A DNA stretch of 64,000 bases. Source: Herbaspirillum sp. AP02. GTDB lineage: Bacteria; Pseudomonadota; Gammaproteobacteria; Burkholderiales; Burkholderiaceae_D. The first letter of the stretch is position 1; each line of letters opens with the position of its first letter. Location: positions 62,001 through 126,000 of the forward strand of contig NZ_JADWMY010000013.1 in assembly GCF_015767275.1 (NCBI RefSeq), given 5' to 3'. Positions 26,031 to 34,106 of the stretch are shown here, in pieces. The notes under the pieces are model-generated. The model was not told the DNA's origin and ran no database searches. It worked only from the letters and a program-made list of their open reading frames with translations. A program made the position numbers and the translations under genes.

Positions 26031-27147
26031 AGCGCGGCCAGGTCGCCACGCTGCCGTCGGCGGCGATGGCCTGATAGTGCGGGTACTGCGCACCAGTGGC
26101 GCAGGCGTGGTTGGGCAGGATGCGCAGGCGGGTGCCGATGGGCAGGTGTTGTGCGATCTGCTCATCCGGGCTGCCCTGGCGCGAGAGGATGCCGTGCTCC
26201 TGGTTGGCGCCGCTCATCAGGTAGCCTTGCAGCACCTGGCCATCCTCGGTGCAGACCTGGCCATAGCCGAAATCCTGGCGGCGCCCTTGGGTACCCCGGT
26301 CGCGGCTCATGGCCATCCATCCGGCATCGACGATGGCCCAGCCTTTCTCGGGCTGGTGGCCGATCACGGTGGTCAGCACGCTCAGCGCGATGTCATCCAG
26401 CGTATTGACGCCCACGTTGTACATCACCAGATCGAACATGGCATAGACCCCGGCCCGCACCTCGGTGACGCCACGCAACTGTTCGGCGCGCAGGGCGGTC
26501 GGGGTGGAGCCGATGCTGACCACCTCGCACGGCAGGCCGGCGGTGCGCAGGCGTTCGGCGGCGCGCACGCAGCCGGCGCGTTCCTGTTCGGCCACGGCGA
26601 TGAGAGCGGCATCATTGTCATGGTCGTAGCTGGAGCCGGCGTGGGCCAATACCCCGCCCAGGCGCATGCCGCCTGCGTGCAGTATCGATCCCACGGCCAG
26701 CAGGACGGCATCGTCCGGGGCGATGCCGGAGCGATGGCCATCGACGTCGATTTCGATCCAGACTTCAAACGACGCATCGTGCGCCCGGCCGAAGGCCACG
26801 ATGGCCTCGGCACAGGCTACGCTGTCGGCCACGATCTTGAGATCGCAGCCCTGGCGACGCAGGGCCCACGCCTGGTCCAGCTTGGTGGGCGCCATGCCTA
26901 CCGCATAGACGATGTCGCCGATGCCGGCGGCAAAGAACTGTTCGGCTTCCTTCAGGGTGGAGACGGTGATGCCGCTTGCCCCGGCCTGCAATTGCGCCTG
27001 CACGACCTGCTGGCACTTGGTGGTCTTGACGTGCGGGCGGAAGCGCACGCCCAGCGCATCCATGCGCTGCTGCATGCGGGCGATGTTGCGCTCCATGCGG
27101 GGGATGTCGATCAAGGCGGCGGGCGTGGGCAGGGATGCCAGGCTCAT
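26017..27147 (-). CDS. D-threonine aldolase / D-serine dehydratase-like PLP enzyme (fold type III)
   Basis: A 376-residue alanine-racemase-fold protein. The PLP lysine is K41 in R-P-H-V-K-T-T-K. The C-terminal P-N-H-A-C-A-T carries the His-x-Cys metal site of D-threonine aldolase, D-serine dehydratase and D-3-hydroxyaspartate aldolase. It would split or dehydrate a D-3-hydroxy amino acid; cleavage of D-threonine would give glycine and acetaldehyde, a possible substrate for the ALDH at 23312. The start at 27147 gives M-S-L-A-S-L-P-T-P. A 29-bp site shared with LysR-1 lies 64 bp upstream. Confidence 0.85.
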   Translation of the reverse strand: MSLASLPTPAALIDIPRMERNIARMQQRMDALGVRFRPHVKTTKCQQVVQAQLQAGASGITVSTLKEAEQFFAAGIGDIVYAVGMAPTKLDQAWALRRQGCDLKIVADSVACAEAIVAFGRAHDASFEVWIEIDVDGHRSGIAPDDAVLLAVGSILHAGGMRLGGVLAHAGSSYDHDNDAALIAVAEQERAGCVRAAERLRTAGLPCEVVSIGSTPTALRAEQLRGVTEVRAGVYAMFDLVMYNVGVNTLDDIALSVLTTVIGHQPEKGWAIVDAGWMAMSRDRGTQGRRQDFGYGQVCTEDGQVLQGYLMSGANQEHGILSRQGSPDEQIAQHLPIGTRLRILPNHACATGAQYPHYQAIAADGSVATWPRFNGW

Positions 27148-27210
27148 GGGGAACTCCTGAAGATTGCACGTGAAGGAGTGCTGACTATAGGAGATGCACC
27201 CGAGTCTGTG

Positions 27211-27239
27211 CTTAATGCTCATTGAATCCGGCATTAAAC
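27211..27239. promoter_or_regulatory. Candidate LysR-1 binding site, copy B
   Basis: This is the second copy of the site at 22682-22710, with CTTAATG and ATTAAAC ends at the same spacing. Here the dyad is longer: TTAATGC (27212-27218) and GCATTAA (27231-27237) are perfect inverted repeats 12 bases apart. A further TTAATGAG half-site follows at 27245. It lies upstream of the D-threonine-aldolase-like gene. Confidence 0.6.
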
Positions 27240-27297
27240 GGTCGTTAATGAGCCTGTGTGTGTCTCCGGAAGACCCGCTGGCTGGGGAGACCCCGGT

Positions 27298-28194
27298 TCA
27301 GGTCTGCTCGAACTGCCGTATCGTCTCCAGCACGTTGGCCGTCGCCTTGTCCAGGCCGGGCAGGGCACGATGCGCCACGCCGATATGGCGCTTGAGCACC
27401 GGGGAGAGGGGCACGATGCGGATATCCTTGTGGCGCTCCAGTTCAGCGGCCAGGGGCTGTTCCAGCGGCAGGACGGCAGCGCCGTAGCCGGCCGAGACCA
27501 GGCTCTTCATGGCCTCGTTGTAGTTGAGTTCGATACGGGCGCGTGGGTTTTCCCCGGCCTCGGCAAACCAGGCCATGGTCAGGCGATACATCTGCGTGGT
27601 CGCGTCGTTGAAGATCATCGGCTTGTCCACCAGCCAGCCCGGCTTGATGGCAGCCGGTGATTTCCACGTGGCCGGCAGGAAGGCCATCATGCGGTCGCTG
27701 CGCCAGTGCGTGATCAGGATGTCCTTGGAAGACTGGATGGGAGTGGCCACCAGGCCGATGTCGAGCGTGCCTTCCTGCAGGCGCGCCATGGTCTCGTTCG
27801 AGCCCAGGATGTTGACCTCCACATCGATGCCGGGAAAGCTGCTTTCCAGCTTGCGCAATACGCGCGGCAGCAGGTTGACCACCACTCCCGTCGACGTCCC
27901 CAGCCGTACCCGGCCGACCTTGCCTTCCACGTGTTTTCTGGCCACCTCCAGCAGATCGTCGGCGTCGCGCAACAGGCGCCTGGCCCGTTCGATCACCAGT
28001 GCGCCCAGCGCGGTAGCCTGCACGCGGCGACTGCCGCGCATGAGCAGGGCACCGCCCAGGCGCGCTTCCAGATCGCTGACATGCAGGCTGATGGTGGGCT
28101 GGGCCAGGTGCAGCGCATTGGCGGCGGCCGAAAAGGTCCCCAGGTCGACGATGGTGACCAGTGTGCGCAACTGGTCCAGGCTGAGTTCTCGCAT
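27298..28194 (-). CDS. LysR family transcriptional regulator (LysR-2)
   Basis: A 298-residue LysR protein with an N-terminal HTH (L-D-Q-L-R-T-L-V-T-I-V-D through A-Q-P-T-I-S-L-H-V-S-D-L-E) and a LysR substrate-binding domain. Its start codon overlaps an ATCAGG-N3-CCTGAT palindrome, suggesting autoregulation. It is divergent from the small DUF1127-like gene. Whether it serves the catabolic cluster or that small gene is not clear from sequence. Confidence 0.9.
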   Translation of the reverse strand: MRELSLDQLRTLVTIVDLGTFSAAANALHLAQPTISLHVSDLEARLGGALLMRGSRRVQATALGALVIERARRLLRDADDLLEVARKHVEGKVGRVRLGTSTGVVVNLLPRVLRKLESSFPGIDVEVNILGSNETMARLQEGTLDIGLVATPIQSSKDILITHWRSDRMMAFLPATWKSPAAIKPGWLVDKPMIFNDATTQMYRLTMAWFAEAGENPRARIELNYNEAMKSLVSAGYGAAVLPLEQPLAAELERHKDIRIVPLSPVLKRHIGVAHRALPGLDKATANVLETIRQFEQT

Positions 28195-28275
28195 CAGGTT
28201 TCCTGATAATAGATGTCATCAAACTCAATTTTACCAATAGCCTGGATTGCCTGATGATGAGTGCATTCAATCAGG
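28193..28275. promoter_or_regulatory. Paired ATCAGG/CCTGAT elements between LysR-2 and the DUF1127-like gene
   Basis: ATCAGG-TTT-CCTGAT (28193-28207) is a perfect palindrome overlapping the LysR-2 start. A second pair in inverse order, CCTGAT (28250-28255) and ATCAGG (28270-28275), lies just before the DUF1127-like start at 28285. Four copies of one 6-base word in 83 bp suggest binding sites shared by the divergent promoters. Confidence 0.5.
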
Positions 28276-28284
28276 GAGAAATCC

Positions 28285-28485
28285 ATGTGGCATATCGTCA
28301 GCCAGGTCCTTGCCCGCATGCTCGGGGACTACAGCAGATCACGCGGCGCCGCAGTCGTTGAGATCCGGGGCATGGATGCCCGCGAACTCAATGACCTGGG
28401 CATCGGTGCCAGTGAAGTCGATTACGTGCTCAGGGATGGCCGCCAGGAGGCTGGCTCCCGTCTGCTCCCCGTCCATCTGCCGTAG
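28285..28485 (+). CDS. Small DUF1127-like (YjiS-type) protein
   Basis: A 66-residue basic protein containing D-A-R-E-L-N-D-L-G-I-G-A-S-E-V-D-Y-V-L, which matches the short DUF1127 core (R-x-L-x-D-I/L-G-I/L-x-R-x-x-I). DUF1127 proteins are small and some bind RNA or act in phosphate or stress responses; the role here is unknown. ATG 28285 is preceded by AGGGAGAA. It ends 11 bp before the convergent chemoreceptor gene. Confidence 0.7.
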   Translation: MWHIVSQVLARMLGDYSRSRGAAVVEIRGMDARELNDLGIGASEVDYVLRDGRQEAGSRLLPVHLP

Positions 28486-28496
28486 GGATGAGGGCC

Positions 28497-30044
28497 CTAG
28501 TCCAGCTTGAACTTGCCCACCACCGCAGCGAGGTTGCCGGCCTGGCCCTTGAGTGAATCGGCGGCGGCTGCCGCCTGTTCCACCAGGGCGGCGTTCTGCT
28601 GGGTGGTCTCGTCCATCTGCGTGATGGCCAGGTTCACTTCGTTGATGCCGCCGCTCTGCTCCTGGGTGGCGGCGCTGATCTCGGCCACCACGTCGGTCAC
28701 GCGCCGCACGCTGGCGACCACCTCGTTCATGGTGCTGCCGGCGCGTTCCACCAGGGCGCTGCCGGCGCTGACCTTCTGCACCGAATCGTCGATCAGTTCC
28801 TTGATCTCCTTGGCCGCACCGGCCGAACGCTGGGCCAGCGAGCGCACCTCCGAGGCCACCACCGCGAAGCCGCGGCCCTGTTCGCCGGCACGGGCCGCTT
28901 CCACCGCTGCGTTCAGGGCCAGGATGTTGGTCTGGAAGGCGATGCCGTCGATCACGCTGATGATGTCGGCAATGCGGCGCGAGCTTTCGGTGATGCCTTC
29001 CATGGTCTGCACCACCTGGCCCACCACCTCGCCGCCCTGGCTGGCGATGTCCGAGGCAGTGGCTGCCAGCTGGTTGGCCTGGCGGGCGTTGTCGGCGTTC
29101 TGGGTCACGGTGGAGGTGAGCTGCTCCATGGCCGAGGCGGTCTCTTCCAGCGAACCGGCCTGCTGCTCGGTGCGGTTGGACAGGTCCAGGTTGCCCCGGG
29201 CGATTTCGTTGGAGGCGGTGGCGATGGTGTCGGTGCCCTGGCGCACCTCGTTGACGATGTCGCGCAGGCTTTCGTTCATGGCGCGCAGGGCTTCCATGAG
29301 GCGGCCGGTTTCATCGCGCCCGGCCGGGCGGATGCGCAGAGTCAGGTCGCCGCGGGCGACGCGCTGGGCGATTTCTACCGCCTCCTTGAGCGGGCGCGCC
29401 ACATTGGCGGCCACCACGAAGGCCAGCAGCGAACCGATCGCCACGGTCGCCAGCAACAGCCCGCCGATCCAGCGCTGGGCGCCACGGAACACGCCCGAGG
29501 CTTCTTCATCGGCCTGTGCGCTGCCGCTGGCATTGATCTTCACGATGGCCCCCAGATTGCCCACCATGGCGCCATACAGCCGGGCCGATTCACCCTTGAA
29601 GAGGACGCGGGTCTCGTCGTATTGCTGGTTGGCCGCCATCTCGGCCAGTTGCTCATCGACCTTGATGTAGGCGGCCAGATTCTTGCCGAACTGGGCGTAC
29701 TGCTCCTTTTCCTGCGGCTCGGACATGCGTTGTTCGAAGACGGCGCGTTGCTTGGCCAGGGCATCCAGGCGCGTCTTGATGGCCTGGTTGGCGGCGGCGC
29801 GCTCCTGCGGGGTGACGGCGGTGACCAGTTCCAGTTCGGTCAGGCGCAGCGGGGGCAGCGAACCCTGCAGCTCGCGCGCGGCATCCATGGTCGGCATCCA
29901 CTTGGTGACGATCTCGCCGGAAGCATTGTTGACCTGCTTGAGCTCCTTGATGGCGAACAGGCCCTGCAGCAGGGTCAGTGCGATCACCACGGCAAAGGAC
30001 AGGGCCAGCTTCCTGGCGATGTTGAGGTTGTAGAACCAGATCAT
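28497..30044 (-). CDS. Methyl-accepting chemotaxis protein (4HB-type sensor, HAMP, MA domain)
   Basis: A 515-residue inner-membrane chemoreceptor. TM1 is at about residues 10-30, followed by a periplasmic helical region of about 150 residues, TM2 near 190-212, HAMP and the long signalling coiled coil. The highly conserved hairpin tip contains [21 protein letters not shown] and [16 protein letters not shown] 30044 is preceded by GAGGAAG. No C-terminal receptor-tethering pentapeptide is visible (the end is F-K-L-D). The ligand is unknown. Confidence 0.93.
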   Translation of the reverse strand: MIWFYNLNIARKLALSFAVVIALTLLQGLFAIKELKQVNNASGEIVTKWMPTMDAARELQGSLPPLRLTELELVTAVTPQERAAANQAIKTRLDALAKQRAVFEQRMSEPQEKEQYAQFGKNLAAYIKVDEQLAEMAANQQYDETRVLFKGESARLYGAMVGNLGAIVKINASGSAQADEEASGVFRGAQRWIGGLLLATVAIGSLLAFVVAANVARPLKEAVEIAQRVARGDLTLRIRPAGRDETGRLMEALRAMNESLRDIVNEVRQGTDTIATASNEIARGNLDLSNRTEQQAGSLEETASAMEQLTSTVTQNADNARQANQLAATASDIASQGGEVVGQVVQTMEGITESSRRIADIISVIDGIAFQTNILALNAAVEAARAGEQGRGFAVVASEVRSLAQRSAGAAKEIKELIDDSVQKVSAGSALVERAGSTMNEVVASVRRVTDVVAEISAATQEQSGGINEVNLAITQMDETTQQNAALVEQAAAAADSLKGQAGNLAAVVGKFKLD

Positions 30045-30422
30045 GTCTTCCTCGCGTTCGATTGCTGTCGTTGTTGGTATCGGACCCAGGCGATGCGATC
30101 GAAGCGGAGCCGCCCGCTTGGCGTACGGGCGAAGAGAGCGGCGGCCGGCCCTGGCGGGCGGTCGCGGCGAGCAATGAAGTGCTGGTGATGTCATGCTGTC
30201 ATGCCGTCACGAAGCGTCGGCTTCCTGCCCATCCTGTCTCTCTTCTTGCCGCCGGCCTCCCTGTGCCGCCGGCGCTTGCTGGTTCGATGGTCGCATGGCT
30301 GAATCGCCAACGATAGTAATCAGCAGCAAGCATTCCATCTAATGAAATTATTCTCCCCGGCAATGCATTAATTGATATCGCTCTTTCCGGGATGCTTAAA
30401 CCGGAAACACGATCAAGAACGA
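30045..30422. other. 378-bp gap between the chemoreceptor and glucarate-dehydratase-like genes
   Basis: No coding region is evident. The chemoreceptor promoter must lie in the left part, but I could not find a clear sigma-28 or sigma-70 signature. Near the right edge TTTCCGG (30384-30390) and CCGGAAA (30401-30407) form a 7-bp stem with a 10-base loop, a weak candidate for terminating the minus-strand sugar-acid operon. Bases 30310-30410 are distinctly AT-rich. Confidence 0.4.
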
Positions 30423-31697
30423 TCAGAAGCGCGGCTTGACCGTCTTCCAGTCCGGCTTGTACTTGCGCATCTGGCCCACGTCATCGCGCTGGCGGATGCC
30501 GCATTCCAGATAGAGTTCGTGCAGCTTGCGCAGCTGGTCGTGATCCAGTTCCACGCCCAGGCCCGGGGCATCGGTGATCTGCACGCAGCCATTGCGGATG
30601 GGCAGCTTGCCGCCCTTGATGACTTCCTCGTCGGCTTCCTGCCAGGGGTAGTGGGTGTCGCAGGCATAGGAGAGGTTTTCCACCGCCGCCGCCACATGCG
30701 ACATGGCCATCAGGCTGATGCCCAGGTGCGAGTTGGAGTGCATCGACACGCCCAGGCCGAACACGTCGCACATCTTGGCCAGGTGTTGGGTGTCACGCAG
30801 GCCACCCCAGTAGTGGTGGTCGGCCAGCACGATCTGTACGCTGTCCAGGGCCACGCTGCGGCGCAGCTCGTCGAAGTCGGTGACCACCATGTTGGTGGCC
30901 AGCGGCAGGCCGGTGCGGCGGTGCAGCTCCGACATGCCTTCCAGGCCCGGGGTCGGGTCTTCGTAGTATTGCAGGTCGTCGCCCAGCAGTTCGGCCATGC
31001 GGATGGCGGTCTCCAGCGACCAGTTGCCATTAGGGTCGATGCGCAGCGGCGCAGTGGGGAAGGCCTTCTTGAGCGCCTTGATGCAGGCTACCTCATGCTC
31101 AGGCGCCAATGCGCCGGCCTTGAGCTTGATGCTCTCGAAACCGTTTTCCTCGATCATCTTGCGCGCCTGCGCCACGATCTGTTCTTCGCTCAGGGCCTCG
31201 CCCCAGGCGTCGGGCGCATAGGGGCTGTCGATGTGCTGGGCGTACTTGAAGAAGAGATAGGCGCTGAAGGGGATCTGCTTGCGGATCGCACCGCCCAGCA
31301 ATTCCACCAGCGGCACGTTGAGGTAGCGCGCCTGCGCATCCAGGCAAGCCACTTCGAAGGCGGAATAGGCGTTGGAGACGGCCTTGCTGGCATGCGAGCC
31401 CGGCGCCAGTTCGGCGCCACCATTGCTGGCCGGGGCCATGGAGGCCACCACGCGGCGCACGATGGCGCGCAGGCCGTTGAGGTTGAACGGGTCCAGGCCG
31501 ATCAACTGGCCCTTGACCAGGTCCAGGATCTTCAATGCCGGAGCATCGCCATAACTTTCGCCCAGGCCGATGTGGCCGTTGTCGGTCTCGATCTCGATGA
31601 TGGAGCGCAGGGCATAGGGTTCGTGGATGCCGCTGGCATTGAGCAGGGGACCATCCTTGAAGGCGATGGGGGTGACGGTGACGCGGACGATTTTCAT
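30423..31697 (-). CDS. Glucarate dehydratase-like enolase-superfamily enzyme
   Basis: A 424-residue enolase-superfamily dehydratase for an acid sugar. Catalytic features are K-x-K in S-I-K-L-K-A-G, metal ligands in R-I-D-P-N-G-N, Y-E-D-P and T-N-M-V-V-T-D, and the His in M-H-S-N-S-H-L. It shares this layout with GudD at 57995-59389 but is shorter and divergent in the N-terminal capping domain, so its substrate may differ (glucarate, galactarate or another aldarate). It lies directly downstream of an MFS gene on the same strand, with a divergent GntR-type regulator beyond. Confidence 0.85.
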   Translation of the reverse strand: MKIVRVTVTPIAFKDGPLLNASGIHEPYALRSIIEIETDNGHIGLGESYGDAPALKILDLVKGQLIGLDPFNLNGLRAIVRRVVASMAPASNGGAELAPGSHASKAVSNAYSAFEVACLDAQARYLNVPLVELLGGAIRKQIPFSAYLFFKYAQHIDSPYAPDAWGEALSEEQIVAQARKMIEENGFESIKLKAGALAPEHEVACIKALKKAFPTAPLRIDPNGNWSLETAIRMAELLGDDLQYYEDPTPGLEGMSELHRRTGLPLATNMVVTDFDELRRSVALDSVQIVLADHHYWGGLRDTQHLAKMCDVFGLGVSMHSNSHLGISLMAMSHVAAAVENLSYACDTHYPWQEADEEVIKGGKLPIRNGCVQITDAPGLGVELDHDQLRKLHELYLECGIRQRDDVGQMRKYKPDWKTVKPRF

Positions 31698-31766
31698 GGT
31701 GGACTCTCTACGGGCAGGGCGAGGATGAAAGCGGGGTTATCGGTGACTTGGAGAGGGACGGGCTGA

Positions 31767-33095
31767 TCAGGCCTTGCTGCCGGAACGGGCCAGGAAGACC
31801 ACGCCGGCCGCCGCCAGCGAGGTGATCGCCAGGCCCAGCAGGCCACCCTCGATGGAGCCGGTGCGCTGCTCCAGGAAACCGAAGGCGGTCGGGGCCACGA
31901 AGCCGCCGAGGTTGCCGATGGAATTGATCAGCGCGATCACGCCGGCAGCGATGCGGGCATCCAGGTAGCCCTGCGGCAGCGGCCAGAACAGCGAGGAGGC
32001 CGCCTTGAAGCCGACCGCGGCAAAGCAGATCGAGACGAAGGCGAAGCTGGCATTGCCGAAGGTGGAGACGAACATGCCGATGGCGGCAATCACCAGGGCC
32101 GTGGCGGCCCAGGCTTGCTGATGCCGGAAACGCGCAGCCAGGGCGGCGAAGGCGTACATCGCCACGATCGAGATCAGCCAGGGGATGGAGTTGAACAGGC
32201 CCACCTGGAAGTCGCTGAAGTGACCCATCTTGCGGATGATGCTGGGTAGCCAGAAGGTGGCGCCGTAGATGGTCAGCGAGATCGAAAAGTAGATGAAGCA
32301 GAAGATCAGGATCTGCGGGTCGCGCAGCAATTGCAGCACCGAGACGTGGCCGGGTTTGCTCTTCATGCGCTCGGCCTGTTCGGCGACGATGGCGCCGGTG
32401 ACGGCATCGCGTTCCTGCACGCTGAGCCATTTGGCATCGGCCGGCATCGAGTCCAGCCAGAACCAGACGAAGCCGCACAGCAATACCGAGGCCATGCCTT
32501 CGATGATGAACATCCATTGCCAGCCATGCAGTCCGCCGCCATCCAGTTGCAGCAGACCGCCCGAGATCGGGCCGGAGAGGATGGAGGCCAGCGCCGAGCC
32601 GGACAGGAAGATCGCCATGGCGCGCCCGCGCTCGCTGGCTGGCAGCCACTGGGTGAAGTAGTAGATCACGCCGGGGAAGAAACCGGCCTCGGCCGCGCCC
32701 AGCAGGAAGCGCAGCAGATAGAAGGTCGATTCGTTATGGACGAAGGCCATGGCGGTGGCCGCCAGGCCCCAGGTGGCCATGATGCGGGTGAGCCAGGCCT
32801 TGGCGCCGAAGCGCTGCAGCAGGAGGTTCGAGGGCACCTCGAAGATGGCGTAGCCGACGAAGAACAGGCCAGCCCCCAGCCCAAAGGCGGCGGTGCTGAT
32901 GCCCACGTCGGTGGCCAGGTGGCTGCGTACGAAGCCGATGTTGACCCGGTCGATGTAGTTGACGATGAACATGATCACGAACAGCGGCAGCACGCGCTGC
33001 TTGATCTTGGCCACGGCCTGGGCCAGCACGGCCGCAGATTCGGCTGATGCGGCCGGTTGCTTCAGTGATTCCACACGGGTCTCCTCGGTTGTCAT
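31767..33095 (-). CDS. MFS transporter, anion:cation symporter family (GudP-like)
   Basis: A 12-TM transporter of about 442 residues. The N-Y-I-D-R-V-N-I-G-F-V-R-S-H-L segment in TM1 and F-P-G-V-I-Y-Y-F-T-Q-W-L-P are typical of sugar-acid/phthalate-type ACS permeases. It is closely similar along its length to the transporter at 59503-60864. The start is uncertain: ATG 33095 gives an N terminus like the paralogue, while in-frame ATGs at 33125 and 33149 also exist without clear ribosome sites. It is predicted to import the substrate of the adjacent dehydratase. Confidence 0.88.
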   Translation of the reverse strand: MTTEETRVESLKQPAASAESAAVLAQAVAKIKQRVLPLFVIMFIVNYIDRVNIGFVRSHLATDVGISTAAFGLGAGLFFVGYAIFEVPSNLLLQRFGAKAWLTRIMATWGLAATAMAFVHNESTFYLLRFLLGAAEAGFFPGVIYYFTQWLPASERGRAMAIFLSGSALASILSGPISGGLLQLDGGGLHGWQWMFIIEGMASVLLCGFVWFWLDSMPADAKWLSVQERDAVTGAIVAEQAERMKSKPGHVSVLQLLRDPQILIFCFIYFSISLTIYGATFWLPSIIRKMGHFSDFQVGLFNSIPWLISIVAMYAFAALAARFRHQQAWAATALVIAAIGMFVSTFGNASFAFVSICFAAVGFKAASSLFWPLPQGYLDARIAAGVIALINSIGNLGGFVAPTAFGFLEQRTGSIEGGLLGLAITSLAAAGVVFLARSGSKA

Positions 33096-33171
33096 GGGGC
33101 ATGCCGCCTGGCTTCTGCTGGCCATGGTCGTGACGGAATCGTCCTGCATGCGTCGGTGGAATGCATTAAAA

Positions 33172-33187
33172 CACTAATATATTAGTG
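33172..33187. promoter_or_regulatory. Perfect 16-bp palindrome CACTAATATATTAGTG, candidate GntR/FCD operator
   Basis: The sequence is its own reverse complement and lies between the divergent MFS gene and the GntR/FCD regulator (start 33293), in an AT-rich patch that should hold the MFS promoter. Size and position fit an operator for the FCD-family dimer encoded next to it. Confidence 0.65.
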
Positions 33188-33292
33188 CGTCAATGACGCC
33201 GACGCGGTTTATCATGCAGGCTCTTGAAGGCAACGTCGGCGAAATTGCCAGATCGTCGCATCGATGCCTTCGCTGTTTTCCAGGATTTCCGC

Positions 33293-34003
33293 ATGAGCAC
33301 TACGACCGCCGACCCGATTGTCATCACGCCTCCGCCGCTGGACCGTTCGCGCCAGTCGGCGCCGCAGGTCTTCGAGCACCTGCGCGAACTGATCATCGCC
33401 ATGCGCTTGGCGCCGGGGACGGTGCTGCAGCGTGCCGAGCTGGCCGAGCAGTTCGGCCTGAGCCAGACGCCGATCCGCGATGCCCTGATCAAGCTGGGGG
33501 AGGAAGGGCTGGTGGATATCTTTCCCCAGCACGCCACGGTGGTCAGCGCCGTCAATGTGACGCTGGCGCGGCAGGCGCATTTCCTGCGCCGTTCCATCGA
33601 GCTGGAGATCGTCCACACGCTGGCGCAACGGCCCGATGCGGCGCTGGTGACGCGCCTGCGCGACAGCATCGAGGTGCAGCGCGTGCTGGCCGAGCGCGAG
33701 AACTATACCGACTTCGTGCTGGCCGACCAGGGCTTCCATCGCCTGATGTACGAGGCCGCACAGGTACCGGAGCTATGGACCATGGTGCGTCGGCAGAGTG
33801 GCAACCTGGATCGCCTGCGCAATCTGCATGTGCCCATCCCCGGCAAGACTCAGCGGGTGGTGCGCGACCACATCGCCATCGTGGATGCCATCGCGGCCGG
33901 TGATCCCCAGGTGGCGCAGGCGGCGTTGCGCGAGCATCTCTCGGGTACGTTGGCGCAGCTCGACGAGATCCGCCAGCGCTTTCCGCATCATCTGAAGGAC
34001 TGA
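33293..34003 (+). CDS. GntR family regulator with FCD effector domain
   Basis: A 236-residue protein with an N-terminal winged HTH (about residues 20-85; V-F-E-H-L-R-E-L-I through L-S-Q-T-P-I-R-D-A-L-I-K-L) and an all-helical FCD domain (about 95-225) that usually binds an organic acid through a metal. ATG 33293 has AGGA 7 bases upstream. It is divergent from the MFS/dehydratase pair and probably represses it in the absence of the sugar acid. Confidence 0.9.
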   Translation: MSTTTADPIVITPPPLDRSRQSAPQVFEHLRELIIAMRLAPGTVLQRAELAEQFGLSQTPIRDALIKLGEEGLVDIFPQHATVVSAVNVTLARQAHFLRRSIELEIVHTLAQRPDAALVTRLRDSIEVQRVLAERENYTDFVLADQGFHRLMYEAAQVPELWTMVRRQSGNLDRLRNLHVPIPGKTQRVVRDHIAIVDAIAAGDPQVAQAALREHLSGTLAQLDEIRQRFPHHLKD

Positions 34004-34051
34004 CACGTGCGCCGGGCCCGGGAGCCCATGTCAGTGTCCAGCGCCAGATGA

Positions 34052-34089
34052 AACAACGCCCCGCTATCGGACGATAGCGGGGCGTTGTT
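34052..34089. terminator. 18-bp perfect stem, bidirectional terminator
   Basis: AACAACGCCCCGCTATCG (34052-34069) and its exact complement (34072-34089) are separated by two bases. It lies between the convergent GntR gene (ends 34003) and maeB (ends 34107). Both flanks carry AACAA/TTGTT, giving a short T-rich tail on either strand. Confidence 0.88.
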
Positions 34090-34106
34090 CATGGAGCAGC
34101 CGTTCT

